Assembly: GCA_040756415.1 (NCBI GenBank)
Contig: JBFLYZ010000045.1
Span: 1-30,159, forward strand
Length of the DNA stretch: 30,159 nt
Direction: 5' to 3'
Source: JBFLYZ01 sp040756415
Lineage (GTDB): Bacteria; Bacteroidota; Bacteroidia; JADZBD01
Part shown: positions 7,175-15,248 of the stretch, piece after piece
Layout: every line of letters starts with the position of its first letter
How positions within the stretch are numbered: position 1 is the first letter of the stretch
The notes under the pieces: generated by a model
Database searches by the model: none
What the model saw: only the letters and a program-made list of their open reading frames with translations
What the model was told of the DNA's origin: nothing
Position numbers and translations under genes: made by a program

Positions 7175-7201
7175 CAAAGATAAATTATTAGCATTAAGCA
7201 A
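7175..7201 (-). promoter_or_regulatory. promoter of the MATE gene
   Basis: On the minus strand an exact -7 box TATCTTTG (7175-7182) lies 9 bases before ATG 7165, with TTG (7199-7201) 16 bases further upstream as a possible -33. The short distance implies a very short or absent 5' untranslated region and argues against the ATG at 7201. Confidence 0.5.
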
Positions 7202-7255
7202 CTTATAGGGGCGTTTTGCGTCTTATAAGGTGAGATGCCGATCGCGCGGGTTTGT

Positions 7256-7263
7256 TAATTTTG
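7256..7263 (+). promoter_or_regulatory. -7 box of the PKD/SprB-repeat gene
   Basis: TAATTTTG is an exact TAnnTTTG match 18 bases before ATG 7282. No -33 TTG at normal spacing is evident. Together with the minus-strand promoter at 7175-7201 it makes 7166-7281 a divergent promoter region. Confidence 0.5.
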
Positions 7264-7281
7264 CATTTTCAAAGCGCTCCT

Positions 7282-9186
7282 ATGAAAAAAAACCTGGCCT
7301 TTCTTCTGTCAGTTCTTATGGGCGGCACCTTCGCCAATGCGCAGTCGCCTGCCTGCCCGGATGTGAATGGCGGCCCCGATGTAACAGTATGCGGGGGCTG
7401 CACCACCCTTAACGCCACCGTTCAGGGAACGGTAGGCACCAGCTCGTATACGGTAAGTTCCATTCCGTATAATCCTTTTTCCTATACCAGCGGCACGCCT
7501 ATACTGATCGGTATAGACGATATCTGGTCGGATACCATCACGCTTCCGTTTTGCTTTGAGTTTTTCGGGAATACTTACACCAAGTGCGTGATCGGGTCGA
7601 ACGGGGTGATCTCGTTCGATATCAATAACGCCAACCAGTACAATACCTGGCCCATCGCCAATGCCGTTCCCTCCACCAACCCGCCCGACCTGCTCAATTC
7701 CATCATGGGTCCCTGGCACGATATCGATCCCAGCGTGGGAGGGAGCATATACTGGCAGGTGCTGGGTACTGCTCCCTGCCGTACCCTCGTGGTATCCTGG
7801 ACCCAGGTGCCCATGTTCAGTTGCAATAACCTGATCAACACGCAGCAGACGGTGTTATATGAGACCACCAACGTGATCGATGTGTTCATCCAGAACAAAC
7901 CGGTTTGCAGCTCCTGGAACGCGGGCGCGGCCATAGAAGGCATACAGAATGCCACAGGTACCGTAGCCTATGTGGTGCCCGGCAGGAATTTTCCCAGCGT
8001 ATGGACGGCCACTAACGATGCCTGGCGCTTCACGCCATCGGGAGCATCCAATTATACATTGACCTGGTTCCAGGGCACTACGCCCATAGGAAGTAACCCC
8101 TCTGTACAGGTATGTCCTACCGCTACCACTACCTATGTAGTGCAGGTAGTGAACCAGACCTGCAGCGGCCCGCTGACCGTTTCGGATACGGTGGTAGTAA
8201 CAGTGGGCAGCGGCAATGTGAGCGTGAATGCTTCGGCCGGTGCTCCCTCCTGCAGCCCCAACAGCGGCAGCGCGGTGGCCACTGCCACGGGTACAGGGCC
8301 TTTTTCCTATTCCTGGTCGCCAGGAGGTCAGACCACGCAAACAGCAACGGGGCTTGCCCCCGGCACTTATACCGTGATCGTAGTGGACCAGTCGAACGGC
8401 TGCATGGCTACGGATACCGTATTGATCACGAGCGGAGTGCCGGTGAACCTTACGTCAAGCGGGACCAATACCATTTGCGCGGGCGAGCAGGCCTTTGTCA
8501 CCGCAAGCGCCTCGGGCGGCACACCCGGGTATACCTATTCGTGGGCGCCAGGCGGATTTACCGGCTCGGGCGTGCTGGTAAGCCCTAGCGCAACCACAAC
8601 CTATACCGTGTATGTTACCGATGCGGCCGGCTGCACTTCTTCTTCAACGGGTGTGGTCATAACCGTCAATCCCTCTCCGAACAGCTTGTTCGGCAGCAAC
8701 CCCTCTTCATCCAGCCCTAATATAAATGTCGCGTTCACGGATAACTCCACCGTGACAACAGGCAGCATCGTTTCGTGGATGTGGTATTTTGGAGATGGAG
8801 CTACTTCCACCCTGCAAAATCCATCGCACAGCTATGCCGATCCCGGAACCTATACCGTATGCCTGGTGGTGACTTCCAGCAACGGCTGCGCGGATTCCAC
8901 CTGCAGCGATTATTTTGTAGCGCCAGTGGATATCCTGGTGCCCAACGTGATCACGCCCAATGGTGACGGCAAGAACGACCTGCTGGTGTTCCAGAACCTG
9001 CTTTTTTACGAGAACTGTTACCTGCAGATATACAACCGCTGGGGAGCTTTGATCTATGAGGATGTGAACTATCGTAACACCTGGAACGCTGCCAATGTAT
9101 CCGATGGCACGTATTACTTCGTGCTCAGCGTACCCGGCCTGAATGAGCCCAGGAAAGGCTATGTGCAGGTGCTGCGCGGGAAATAA
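7282..9186 (+). CDS. T9SS type B secreted protein with SprB-like and PKD repeats
   Basis: A 634-residue secreted protein, probably a surface adhesin. The signal peptide is residues 1-20 (MKKNLAFLLSV..., cleavage ANA|Q). The N-terminal third (about 40-260) is a cysteine-containing beta-rich domain of unknown type (FFGNTYTKCVIGSNGVISF, then MGPWHDIDPSVGG). Residues about 320-385 form a SprB-like repeat (PFSYSWSPGGQTT, then GLAPGTYTV and NGC), with a related Ig-like unit at about 394-455. A PKD domain spans about 470-545 (WMWYFGDGATST and HSYADPGTYTV). Residues about 552-634 are a gliding-motility-type T9SS sorting domain (VITPNGDGKND, YNRWGALIY). ATG 7282 was chosen over the upstream in-frame ATG at 7252 because it gives an intact signal peptide and lies after the -7 box. 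No PorP/SprF gene adjoins it, so it must use one encoded elsewhere. Confidence 0.88.
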   Translation: MKKNLAFLLSVLMGGTFANAQSPACPDVNGGPDVTVCGGCTTLNATVQGTVGTSSYTVSSIPYNPFSYTSGTPILIGIDDIWSDTITLPFCFEFFGNTYTKCVIGSNGVISFDINNANQYNTWPIANAVPSTNPPDLLNSIMGPWHDIDPSVGGSIYWQVLGTAPCRTLVVSWTQVPMFSCNNLINTQQTVLYETTNVIDVFIQNKPVCSSWNAGAAIEGIQNATGTVAYVVPGRNFPSVWTATNDAWRFTPSGASNYTLTWFQGTTPIGSNPSVQVCPTATTTYVVQVVNQTCSGPLTVSDTVVVTVGSGNVSVNASAGAPSCSPNSGSAVATATGTGPFSYSWSPGGQTTQTATGLAPGTYTVIVVDQSNGCMATDTVLITSGVPVNLTSSGTNTICAGEQAFVTASASGGTPGYTYSWAPGGFTGSGVLVSPSATTTYTVYVTDAAGCTSSSTGVVITVNPSPNSLFGSNPSSSSPNINVAFTDNSTVTTGSIVSWMWYFGDGATSTLQNPSHSYADPGTYTVCLVVTSSNGCADSTCSDYFVAPVDILVPNVITPNGDGKNDLLVFQNLLFYENCYLQIYNRWGALIYEDVNYRNTWNAANVSDGTYYFVLSVPGLNEPRKGYVQVLRGK

Positions 9187-9211
9187 ATGCCCGTATTAAC
9201 GTTTCAACTTA

Positions 9212-11287
9212 TTACAGCTTTATCCTCACCTGCGCTTTGATCTCCGTTTTGGTATTGCCTTTTATTTCCGTTAAGGAGCCTTCGCTGATCACATCCTTGT
9301 TGCTGTAATAGGTCTGCGACCAGCGCAGCCAGAATTCCAGCCTGCGCGTAATGTCGTAGCTGAGCATCACATAAGTGCGGCTTCCCTTATAATAATAGGC
9401 AGGAATAGAATACACGCCCGGAATATCATTTTCATAAGCGTAAATGCGCGCATCGTAGCTGTCGGTATGAAACAGGGCGTAGCGCAGGGTGATGGCATAG
9501 GGCCTGCCCAGCTTTCTGAAGCTCAGGTCCTGGTAAATGAGAAAGCCCGTTTCCGTATTACCCGACCCGTTATCCCAGCACAGGTATTCGACCCGGTTCC
9601 TGAGCCTGAACGATGGGCTCAGCGTATAGGAGATGTTGAAACGGTAGCTGGTTTGCCGTACCGGGACTACGGGGTCCAGCGCATCGGGCACGCTGAGGTT
9701 GGCGTATTTGTTCTTCTGCTTCACCCGCACGTACAGGTCCAGCTTTTTAGAGGGGGTATAGTTTACCTGGGCCAGCCACTCATTGCCCTGCGAGGGGGCA
9801 TCGACCTGGTACTTGAGCCAGGGAAAGCGGAAGTGGTCGTAATAGGCGTTGATGCTCAGGAATTCGGCCGGCCGGGCGGATATGCCTACGTAAATGCCCT
9901 GCTCATTGGCCGGTGTGGTGCTTTCGGCAAAAGCGTTAGCGAACAGGCTCTGGTAATTGCGCTGGTAGTGGCGATGCAGCAGGGAGAGCGACAGCCGCGG
10001 GTCCATCACGATCAGCATGCCGTTGAGAAAGGCCATGCCGGGATCGGCTCCGTCCGCCACGCTCAGGGCAGCCTCCCCGAAAAAATTGAAGTTCTTTATC
10101 ACGATATTATAATCTGCGCTGAGGGCGCTGAGCATGCCGGAGGAAAAAGCGAACATATTGTACAGCTCGCTGTTGCGGGAATAGCCGGCATTGAAAGCAG
10201 AGCTCATCCCGGTAAGGCCCAGGCGGAGGCGCCTGCTTTTATACGAAAGGTTGCTGCCGAACACCGTTTGTTCGATCGCGTCTTTATCGGCCAGCTCGGA
10301 AGGGGTGCTGTGGTAGCCGCTTTCCTGAAGGGATGTTACCAGCAGCTCACCGTCTGCCAGCGTATCGCTGATGTTGGCGTCTATCCTGTTCTTCGAATAA
10401 AAAGCGGTCAGCTCCAGGGTTTGGAATCCAAGCGTGACGGCAGCGCCCCTGAAAAAGCGGTTCTCGTCCACCGAAGAGTAGGGCCGGATGCCAGGAGCGC
10501 TCTTTTTAATGTTCACCGCATCCCCTCCCTTGCCGTAAGCCAGTCCTGACCAGGTGTTGAGCCCCTGACCGAATCCCAGCGTATAATCGCCAATGGCCAG
10601 GGCGCGGACGAACTTCAGGTCGCGAACGAAAAGATGGGCTGAATAAAAATCAAAGCCCTGCTGCTGAGATCCGGTAAAGAACTCCTCGCCCGCATCTTTT
10701 TCGCCCGTAATGCCCCAGCTCACGGCATTGCTGTACGTAAAGCGGTAGCGCGCGTAGTACTTCTGCGGGCTGCCCAGGTACCTGGAATTGACGCTCGCAC
10801 CGCTATCAGGAGCCGTAAAGCCCGTTTGCTGTTCCAATACCTGCTGGTAGCGGAACAGGAAAACATGCTTGCCGTCAGCCAGCATTTCTTTCAGGCTGAA
10901 ATGGCGCGTATCGGCAGTTCCCGACACAAAAACATAAGGAAGTATTTTACGGATCGTTTCCAGGTCGAAGCCGGCTATGCTCTGCAGCTCATGTATGGTC
11001 AGCAGCTTGCCGTTCTTTTGAATATGCGCGAGCAGGTGGTTGACCTGTATCTCGCTGAGCAATCCCAGCTCCATCAGCTCGTCCTTGCCGGCCGAGTTCA
11101 GGTTGATCGGGCGTTCTCGGTAATAGCTCAGGTGCTCGGTCAGGTTGGTGTAGTCTGCGTCTTCGTTATTGAGGTTTTCCGCTACGTTCTCGATCTTTTG
11201 CTGAATATCGTCATCAATGCTATCCTGCGCCAGGGCCGGCCAGGAAGGCAGCAGCAAAAGGAGCAGGTATGCGCGGATGCGGCACAT
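9212..11287 (-). CDS. helix-hairpin-helix protein with outer-membrane beta-barrel-like C-terminus
   Basis: A 691-residue exported protein. After a signal peptide (about 1-20, PALA|Q), residues about 27-117 hold paired helix-hairpin-helix motifs of the ComEA type (PINLNSAGKDELMELGLLS, then LLTIHELQSIAGFDLETI). The remaining roughly 570 residues are rich in alternating aromatic strands with short turns and end in a strand-like KIKAQVRIKL-type pattern, consistent with a transmembrane beta-barrel. HHH modules bind DNA in ComEA, but here the HHH is fused to a barrel, an arrangement seen in unstudied Bacteroidota proteins; DNA uptake is possible but unproven. The ATG lies 2 bases after the stop of the PorV-like gene, so the two are surely co-transcribed. 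It converges on the PKD-protein gene with 25 bases between stops and no clear terminator. Confidence 0.72.
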   Translation of the reverse strand: MCRIRAYLLLLLLPSWPALAQDSIDDDIQQKIENVAENLNNEDADYTNLTEHLSYYRERPINLNSAGKDELMELGLLSEIQVNHLLAHIQKNGKLLTIHELQSIAGFDLETIRKILPYVFVSGTADTRHFSLKEMLADGKHVFLFRYQQVLEQQTGFTAPDSGASVNSRYLGSPQKYYARYRFTYSNAVSWGITGEKDAGEEFFTGSQQQGFDFYSAHLFVRDLKFVRALAIGDYTLGFGQGLNTWSGLAYGKGGDAVNIKKSAPGIRPYSSVDENRFFRGAAVTLGFQTLELTAFYSKNRIDANISDTLADGELLVTSLQESGYHSTPSELADKDAIEQTVFGSNLSYKSRRLRLGLTGMSSAFNAGYSRNSELYNMFAFSSGMLSALSADYNIVIKNFNFFGEAALSVADGADPGMAFLNGMLIVMDPRLSLSLLHRHYQRNYQSLFANAFAESTTPANEQGIYVGISARPAEFLSINAYYDHFRFPWLKYQVDAPSQGNEWLAQVNYTPSKKLDLYVRVKQKNKYANLSVPDALDPVVPVRQTSYRFNISYTLSPSFRLRNRVEYLCWDNGSGNTETGFLIYQDLSFRKLGRPYAITLRYALFHTDSYDARIYAYENDIPGVYSIPAYYYKGSRTYVMLSYDITRRLEFWLRWSQTYYSNKDVISEGSLTEIKGNTKTEIKAQVRIKL

Positions 11288-11289
11288 GA

Positions 11290-12102
11290 TCAGTTAAAAT
11301 CATAGCTCATGCCTACCTGGGGCGACAGGCCCAGCACAGCATGATACGATGACGAGAGGTCGAGGCGGAAGTTCTTCAGCGCCAGCCCCAGGCCGAAGCA
11401 GCTCAGCGAGGGATTAGTGGAGATGCCGGCACGCAGGTAAAGGGCTTCGACCACCTGGTATTCGCAGCCCGCCTTGAAAGCGGCTTTCTGCTCCATGTCC
11501 TTTTCCACCTCTACGGCTATAAAGACCTTTCGGGAGAATTCGTAATTCATGCCCAGGCGCATGATCGTAGGTATGCGCTCGCTGGCATGATCGGCAAAGC
11601 GGGTGCGCGTGATATTGTAAATATGCGTGCCTATGGTCAGTTGTTTGATCATCCTGAACTGCAGGCCTATCTCGCCTACCAGCGCGCTTTTGCTGCCGTA
11701 GTTATCGCCCAGCCTGGCCGAGATATGGCTCAGTTGTACGCCTGCCGCTATCTTTTCCCCGAAAGCCTTTCCATAAGCCAGCCCTATTTTGCTTTCGCTG
11801 TACAGGGAGTACCCGAAGGAGGAAAAGCTCAGCCCGAAACATCCGCCTTTTACAGGCACCGCCACCGCAGCGCTTTTCAGTCCGAGGGCGCTGAGCAGGA
11901 AACGCTGCTCGTAATACATGCCGGCCGAAATATGCTTCACAAAGCCCAGGCCAGCCTGGTTGTGCGTAGTGCTCCACACATCGCTGAGCGTAACCGAGGC
12001 GCTGCCCAGCGCGGCCGACCGGGAACCCGGGTAGGGGTTATCGGTTCCGGCAAGGGCCTGAACGGATAAGAAAGCGAAAAGAAGGGTCAGGCTTCGCTTC
12101 AT
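11290..12102 (-). CDS. PorV/PorQ-like outer-membrane beta-barrel protein
   Basis: A 270-residue outer-membrane protein with a signal peptide of about 18 residues (cleavage near ALA|G). The mature start NPYPGSRSAALGSASVTLSDVWSTTHNQAGLG follows the pattern of PorV/PorQ/FadL-like proteins (a glycine-rich entry, then a W-x-x-x-x-NPAG-like turn, here HNQAGLG). Further strands repeat the Y-x-F-x-G pattern. PorV and PorQ are T9SS components, but they are longer (about 340-400 residues), so this is a shorter relative and its function is open. It starts one base after purE stops and ends two bases before the helix-hairpin-helix barrel gene, so the two outer-membrane proteins may work together. Confidence 0.65.
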   Translation of the reverse strand: MKRSLTLLFAFLSVQALAGTDNPYPGSRSAALGSASVTLSDVWSTTHNQAGLGFVKHISAGMYYEQRFLLSALGLKSAAVAVPVKGGCFGLSFSSFGYSLYSESKIGLAYGKAFGEKIAAGVQLSHISARLGDNYGSKSALVGEIGLQFRMIKQLTIGTHIYNITRTRFADHASERIPTIMRLGMNYEFSRKVFIAVEVEKDMEQKAAFKAGCEYQVVEALYLRAGISTNPSLSCFGLGLALKNFRLDLSSSYHAVLGLSPQVGMSYDFN

Positions 12103-12103
12103 G

Positions 12104-12622
12104 CTATTTATTATCGACCCTGAACTCGAACTGGTGCGATTTCAATTCATCGTTGGCCTTGAGTATTTTCTTTTTCAGCTCTACCTTGAACTCGGCTACC
12201 TGTTTGAGCAGTTGCTCATCGCCAGCGGCCAGCATCTGAACGGCCAGTATGCCAGCGTTCTGTCCCCCGTCTACGCCTACCGTAGCCACGGGAATGCCCG
12301 GGGGCATCTGTACGATGGAGAGCAGGGAATCCCAGCCATCCAGCGAGATGGGTGATCGGCAGGGTACTCCAATCACGGGGCAGGGCGTGAGTGCGGCTAC
12401 CACACCGGGCAGGTGAGCTGCGCCACCGGCACCGGCAATGATCACCTTTATGCCGCGCGCGCTGGCGTTCTTCGCAAAGTCCATAACCTGCTCGGGAACG
12501 CGGTGGGCGGAAAGAGCGTTGATCTCAAAGGGCACCTTGAAACGGTCGAGTATCTTGGCGGCCTCCTGCATGACCGGCATATCGGAAGTGCTGCCCATGA
12601 TAATGCTGACAATGGCTTTCAT
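12104..12622 (-). CDS. purE: 5-(carboxyamino)imidazole ribonucleotide mutase
   Basis: This 172-residue cytoplasmic enzyme converts N5-CAIR to CAIR in de novo purine synthesis. The class I PurE signature is intact: GSTSDMPVM (10-18), SAHR with catalytic His40, the glycine-rich block IIAGAGGAAHLPGVVAALT, PVIGVPCRS, and QMPPGIPVATVGVDGG followed by NAGILAVQML. Length is normal. PurK, its usual partner, is not in the window. The gene heads a three-gene minus-strand operon with two outer-membrane proteins, an unusual partnership. It is divergent from hpt, so two purine genes flank the same 114-base promoter region. Confidence 0.97.
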   Translation of the reverse strand: MKAIVSIIMGSTSDMPVMQEAAKILDRFKVPFEINALSAHRVPEQVMDFAKNASARGIKVIIAGAGGAAHLPGVVAALTPCPVIGVPCRSPISLDGWDSLLSIVQMPPGIPVATVGVDGGQNAGILAVQMLAAGDEQLLKQVAEFKVELKKKILKANDELKSHQFEFRVDNK

Positions 12623-12720
12623 ACTGTTTATCGTTTTTGAATTTTTTGCAGGGTAAAAATAAACGATTTACCCAGGGCAAACATTAAATTTTATTAACGG
12701 AAGCCAACATAAAAATTCAT

Positions 12721-12728
12721 TAAATTCG
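12721..12728 (+). promoter_or_regulatory. -7-like box of the hpt-adk-obg operon
   Basis: TAAATTCG matches TAnnTTTG at 7 of 8 positions, 8 bases before ATG 12737. The surrounding purE/hpt intergenic region (12623-12736) is AT-rich, as expected for divergent promoters. No clear purE -7 box was found; TATTTTTA on the minus strand is a weak candidate. Confidence 0.4.
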
Positions 12729-12736
12729 GGGTCTTT

Positions 12737-13285
12737 ATGTATACCGCAGTGGAAAAGATCATCCGCATCAAAGACAGGGATTTCAGGCTGGCCATTCCCT
12801 CGGCCAGGATACAGGAGCGGATAGGGGATATCGCGGACAGGATGAACAGCGAACTGCGGGATAAAGACCCCCTTTTCATCTCGGTGCTCAACGGAGCCTT
12901 TCTTTTCACGGCCGACCTGGTCAGGCGGCTGGATTTCAGTTGCGGGATCAGCTTTGTCAGGACCGCCTCGTACAGCGGAACGGCCAGCACGGGCAAAGTG
13001 CAGGAGCTGATCGGCATGAACGAGAACGTACAGGGGCGAACGGTGGTGATCATCGAAGATATCGTGGATTCAGGGCTTACCCTTGCCCGCCTGCATGAGG
13101 TGCTTTCGGCCAAAGCGCCCGCAGAGATACGCGTGGCTACCCTGCTGTTCAAGCCCCTGGCGTATAAGGGAAGGCTGAAGCCGGATTATGTGGGAATGGA
13201 AGTGCCCAACGATTTCCTGGTAGGGTACGGCCTGGATTACGATGGCCAGGGACGTAACCTCAATGATATTTACAGTGCGATCTAA
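12737..13285 (+). CDS. hpt: hypoxanthine phosphoribosyltransferase
   Basis: This 182-residue purine-salvage enzyme joins hypoxanthine (or guanine) to PRPP to form IMP or GMP. The PRPP-binding loop VVIIEDIVDSGLT (103-115) with the acidic pair Glu107-Asp108 is diagnostic. LNGAFLFTADL forms the pyrophosphate loop, and the C-terminal DFLVGYGLDYDGQGRNL matches the base-binding region of bacterial Hpt. Length is normal. It opens a tightly packed plus-strand run; adk starts 12 bases after it, and the hpt-adk-obg order is, as I recall, common in Bacteroidota. Confidence 0.96.
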   Translation: MYTAVEKIIRIKDRDFRLAIPSARIQERIGDIADRMNSELRDKDPLFISVLNGAFLFTADLVRRLDFSCGISFVRTASYSGTASTGKVQELIGMNENVQGRTVVIIEDIVDSGLTLARLHEVLSAKAPAEIRVATLLFKPLAYKGRLKPDYVGMEVPNDFLVGYGLDYDGQGRNLNDIYSAI

Positions 13286-13297
13286 AAACCAAGGTAT

Positions 13298-14233
13298 ATG
13301 CTGAATATAGTGTTGTTCGGTCCCCCCGGGGCGGGCAAAGGAACCCAATCCGCGAAGCTTATAGATAAGTACAAGCTGGTGCATCTTTCTACAGGCGATA
13401 TGCTGCGTGCCGAAAAGCAGGCGCAAACCCCGCTGGGGCTGGAGGCCCAGCGGCTGATGGACCAGGGCATACTGGTTCCTGACGAGATGGTCATACAACT
13501 GATCAATAAAAAGCTGGACGAGAACCTGGACGCCCGGGGATTTATATTCGATGGTTTTCCGCGTACGGCCGCGCAGGCGCGCGCGCTGGACGTGCTGCTC
13601 GGGTCGCGCGGCACCGGCATTACCATGATGCTGGCCCTGGAGGTGGATGACGAAGAACTGACCAGGCGCATTCTGCTGCGCGGGAAGCAATCGGGCCGCG
13701 CTGACGACCAGGATGAGGCCATAGTCAGGAACCGGATACAGGAATACAACAACAAGACCGCCCCGCTCAAGGAGTACTATTCGGCACAGGGAAAGTTCCA
13801 TTCGGTGAAGGGCACGGGAAGCATCGATGATATCTTCGGGGCGCTTTGCGCGGTGATCGACATAGTATATCCCGAACAGCAGCGCGAGTCGGCCTACGCG
13901 GAGATCAAAAAGGAGATAACCGAGGAGTTGAAGAAGGAGGAGCGGAAAGAGAAAAGAAAAGCCGGAGGCAACAAGGCAAAGGGTGCGGCCAGGCGGAAAA
14001 AGCCGGCCGGCAGCGCTGGCAAAAGAAAAAAGCCGGTGAAAAAATCCGCCAAGAAGAGAACGCCTAAGCCGGCAAAGAAAAAAATACCGAAACGGGCGCG
14101 GAAGAAAGGAAAGAAACCGGTCAGGCGCCTGCTTTCGGGCATCAGGAAAAGAGTATCGCGCGTAAAGAAAAACGCACCGAAAAAACGGCCGCAGCCCCGC
14201 GGCAGGAAAACCGCCAGGAAAAAGAGAAAATGA
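13298..14233 (+). CDS. adk: adenylate kinase with a histone-H1-like basic C-terminal extension
   Basis: Residues 1-190 are a complete short-LID adenylate kinase (AMP + ATP to 2 ADP). They carry the P-loop GPPGAGKGT (8-16), STGDMLR, FDGFPRT and the LID/catalytic segment RGKQSGRADDQDEAIVRNR. A normal short-form enzyme ends here at about 190 residues. This protein continues to 311: a charged helix (about 196-220, KKEITEELKKEERKEKRK) and then 90 residues (222-311) of which I count 45 as Lys or Arg and none as Asp or Glu. Ala, Pro and Gly fill most of the rest, like eukaryotic H1 tails or bacterial Hc1-type proteins. The frame is clean and obg follows 3 bases after the stop, so the tail is not an obvious frameshift artefact. 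The tail probably binds nucleic acid or ribosomes (inference). Confidence 0.95.
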   Translation: MLNIVLFGPPGAGKGTQSAKLIDKYKLVHLSTGDMLRAEKQAQTPLGLEAQRLMDQGILVPDEMVIQLINKKLDENLDARGFIFDGFPRTAAQARALDVLLGSRGTGITMMLALEVDDEELTRRILLRGKQSGRADDQDEAIVRNRIQEYNNKTAPLKEYYSAQGKFHSVKGTGSIDDIFGALCAVIDIVYPEQQRESAYAEIKKEITEELKKEERKEKRKAGGNKAKGAARRKKPAGSAGKRKKPVKKSAKKRTPKPAKKKIPKRARKKGKKPVRRLLSGIRKRVSRVKKNAPKKRPQPRGRKTARKKRK

Positions 14234-14236
14234 GCG

Positions 14237-15244
14237 ATGGCCGAATCCAACTTCGTTGATTACGTCAAGATCTGCTGCCGCTCGGGCAAAGGCGGGGCCG
14301 GCTCGGCCCACCTGCTGCGTACGGCCATGACGGCCAAAGGCGGCCCTGATGGAGGAGACGGTGGAAGAGGAGGGCATGTGATCGCGCGGGGTAACAAGCA
14401 GCTTTGGACCTTGCTGCACCTGAAATACCGCAAGCACATCATCGCGGGCGATGGGGAGAACGGAGCCCGGCAGAACATGACCGGTGCTGACGGAAAGGAC
14501 GAAGTGCTGGAAGTGCCGCTGGGCACCATTGTCAAGGATGCCGAAACGGAAGAAGTGCAGTGTGAAATAACGGAAGACGGGCAGGAGGTGATCATTACGC
14601 CAGGTGGGCGGGGAGGGCTGGGCAACTGGCATTTCAAATCGTCTACCAACCAAACGCCCCGCTATGCCCAGCCGGGCGAACCGGGTAAAAGCGAGTGGAA
14701 GATATTCGAGCTGAAGCTGCTGGCCGATGTAGGGCTGGTGGGTTTCCCCAATGCGGGAAAATCAACCTTGCTTTCGGTAGTATCGGCAGCAAAGCCGCAG
14801 ATCGCCAATTATCCGTTCACCACGCTCGTCCCTAACCTGGGCATAGTGCGCTACCGCGAGGGCAGATCATTTGTCATGGCCGATATACCCGGCATCATCG
14901 AAGGTGCGCACGAAGGCAGGGGCCTGGGCCTGCGCTTCCTCAGGCACATCGAGCGTAATTCCATACTTCTTTTCCTGGTGCCCTGCGATACGGGCGATGT
15001 GGTGAAGGAATATAAGATCCTGCTGAACGAGCTGAAAGAGTTCAACCCCGAGCTGCTGGATAAAAAGCGTATACTTTCCGTTTCGAAGTGCGATATGCTG
15101 GACGAGGAGCTGGAAAAGGAATTGCGCAGGGAAGTGAAGAAGAAGTTCAGGGAAAAGGACGTGCCCGTTGTTTTCTTTTCATCGCATTCGGAAAAAGGCA
15201 TTATGGAACTGAAAGACACGATCTGGAAACAGCTTCATTCCTGA
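14237..15244 (+). CDS. obg: GTPase Obg (CgtA), ribosome assembly
   Basis: A 335-residue GTPase that binds the 50S subunit and acts in ribosome assembly and stress control. The glycine-rich Obg fold fills residues about 1-160 (SGKGGAGSAHLLR, GGPDGGDGGRGG, GGRGGLGNWHFKSSTNQTP). The G domain has G1 GFPNAGKST (169-177), a G2-region block NYPFTTLVPNLG and G3 DIPG (216-219) followed by the Obg switch II IIEGAHEGRGLG. The G4 motif reads SKCD (normally NKxD), and G5 is SSHS. It lacks the C-terminal OCT domain, which is common outside Firmicutes. A full-length start at ATG 14237 gives the canonical FVDYVKI N-terminus. It sits 3 bases after adk and 4 before the PAP2 gene. Confidence 0.96.
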   Translation: MAESNFVDYVKICCRSGKGGAGSAHLLRTAMTAKGGPDGGDGGRGGHVIARGNKQLWTLLHLKYRKHIIAGDGENGARQNMTGADGKDEVLEVPLGTIVKDAETEEVQCEITEDGQEVIITPGGRGGLGNWHFKSSTNQTPRYAQPGEPGKSEWKIFELKLLADVGLVGFPNAGKSTLLSVVSAAKPQIANYPFTTLVPNLGIVRYREGRSFVMADIPGIIEGAHEGRGLGLRFLRHIERNSILLFLVPCDTGDVVKEYKILLNELKEFNPELLDKKRILSVSKCDMLDEELEKELRREVKKKFREKDVPVVFFSSHSEKGIMELKDTIWKQLHS

Positions 15245-15248
15245 CCCC

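Noticed and set aside
7166..7201. longer MATE start at 7201
   Set aside because: The exact -7 box at 7175-7182 would lie inside the coding region, and the family start is matched from 7165.
9187..9211. bidirectional terminator between the convergent PKD-protein and HHH-barrel genes
   Set aside because: The 25-base gap has no GC-rich hairpin or clear T-run.
9467..10549. 360-codon plus-strand frame inside the HHH-barrel gene
   Set aside because: Antisense shadow of the barrel-encoding region without recognisable features.
13070..14653. 527-codon open frame on the minus strand across hpt, adk and obg
   Set aside because: It is a shadow of three well-identified genes and shows no protein motif.
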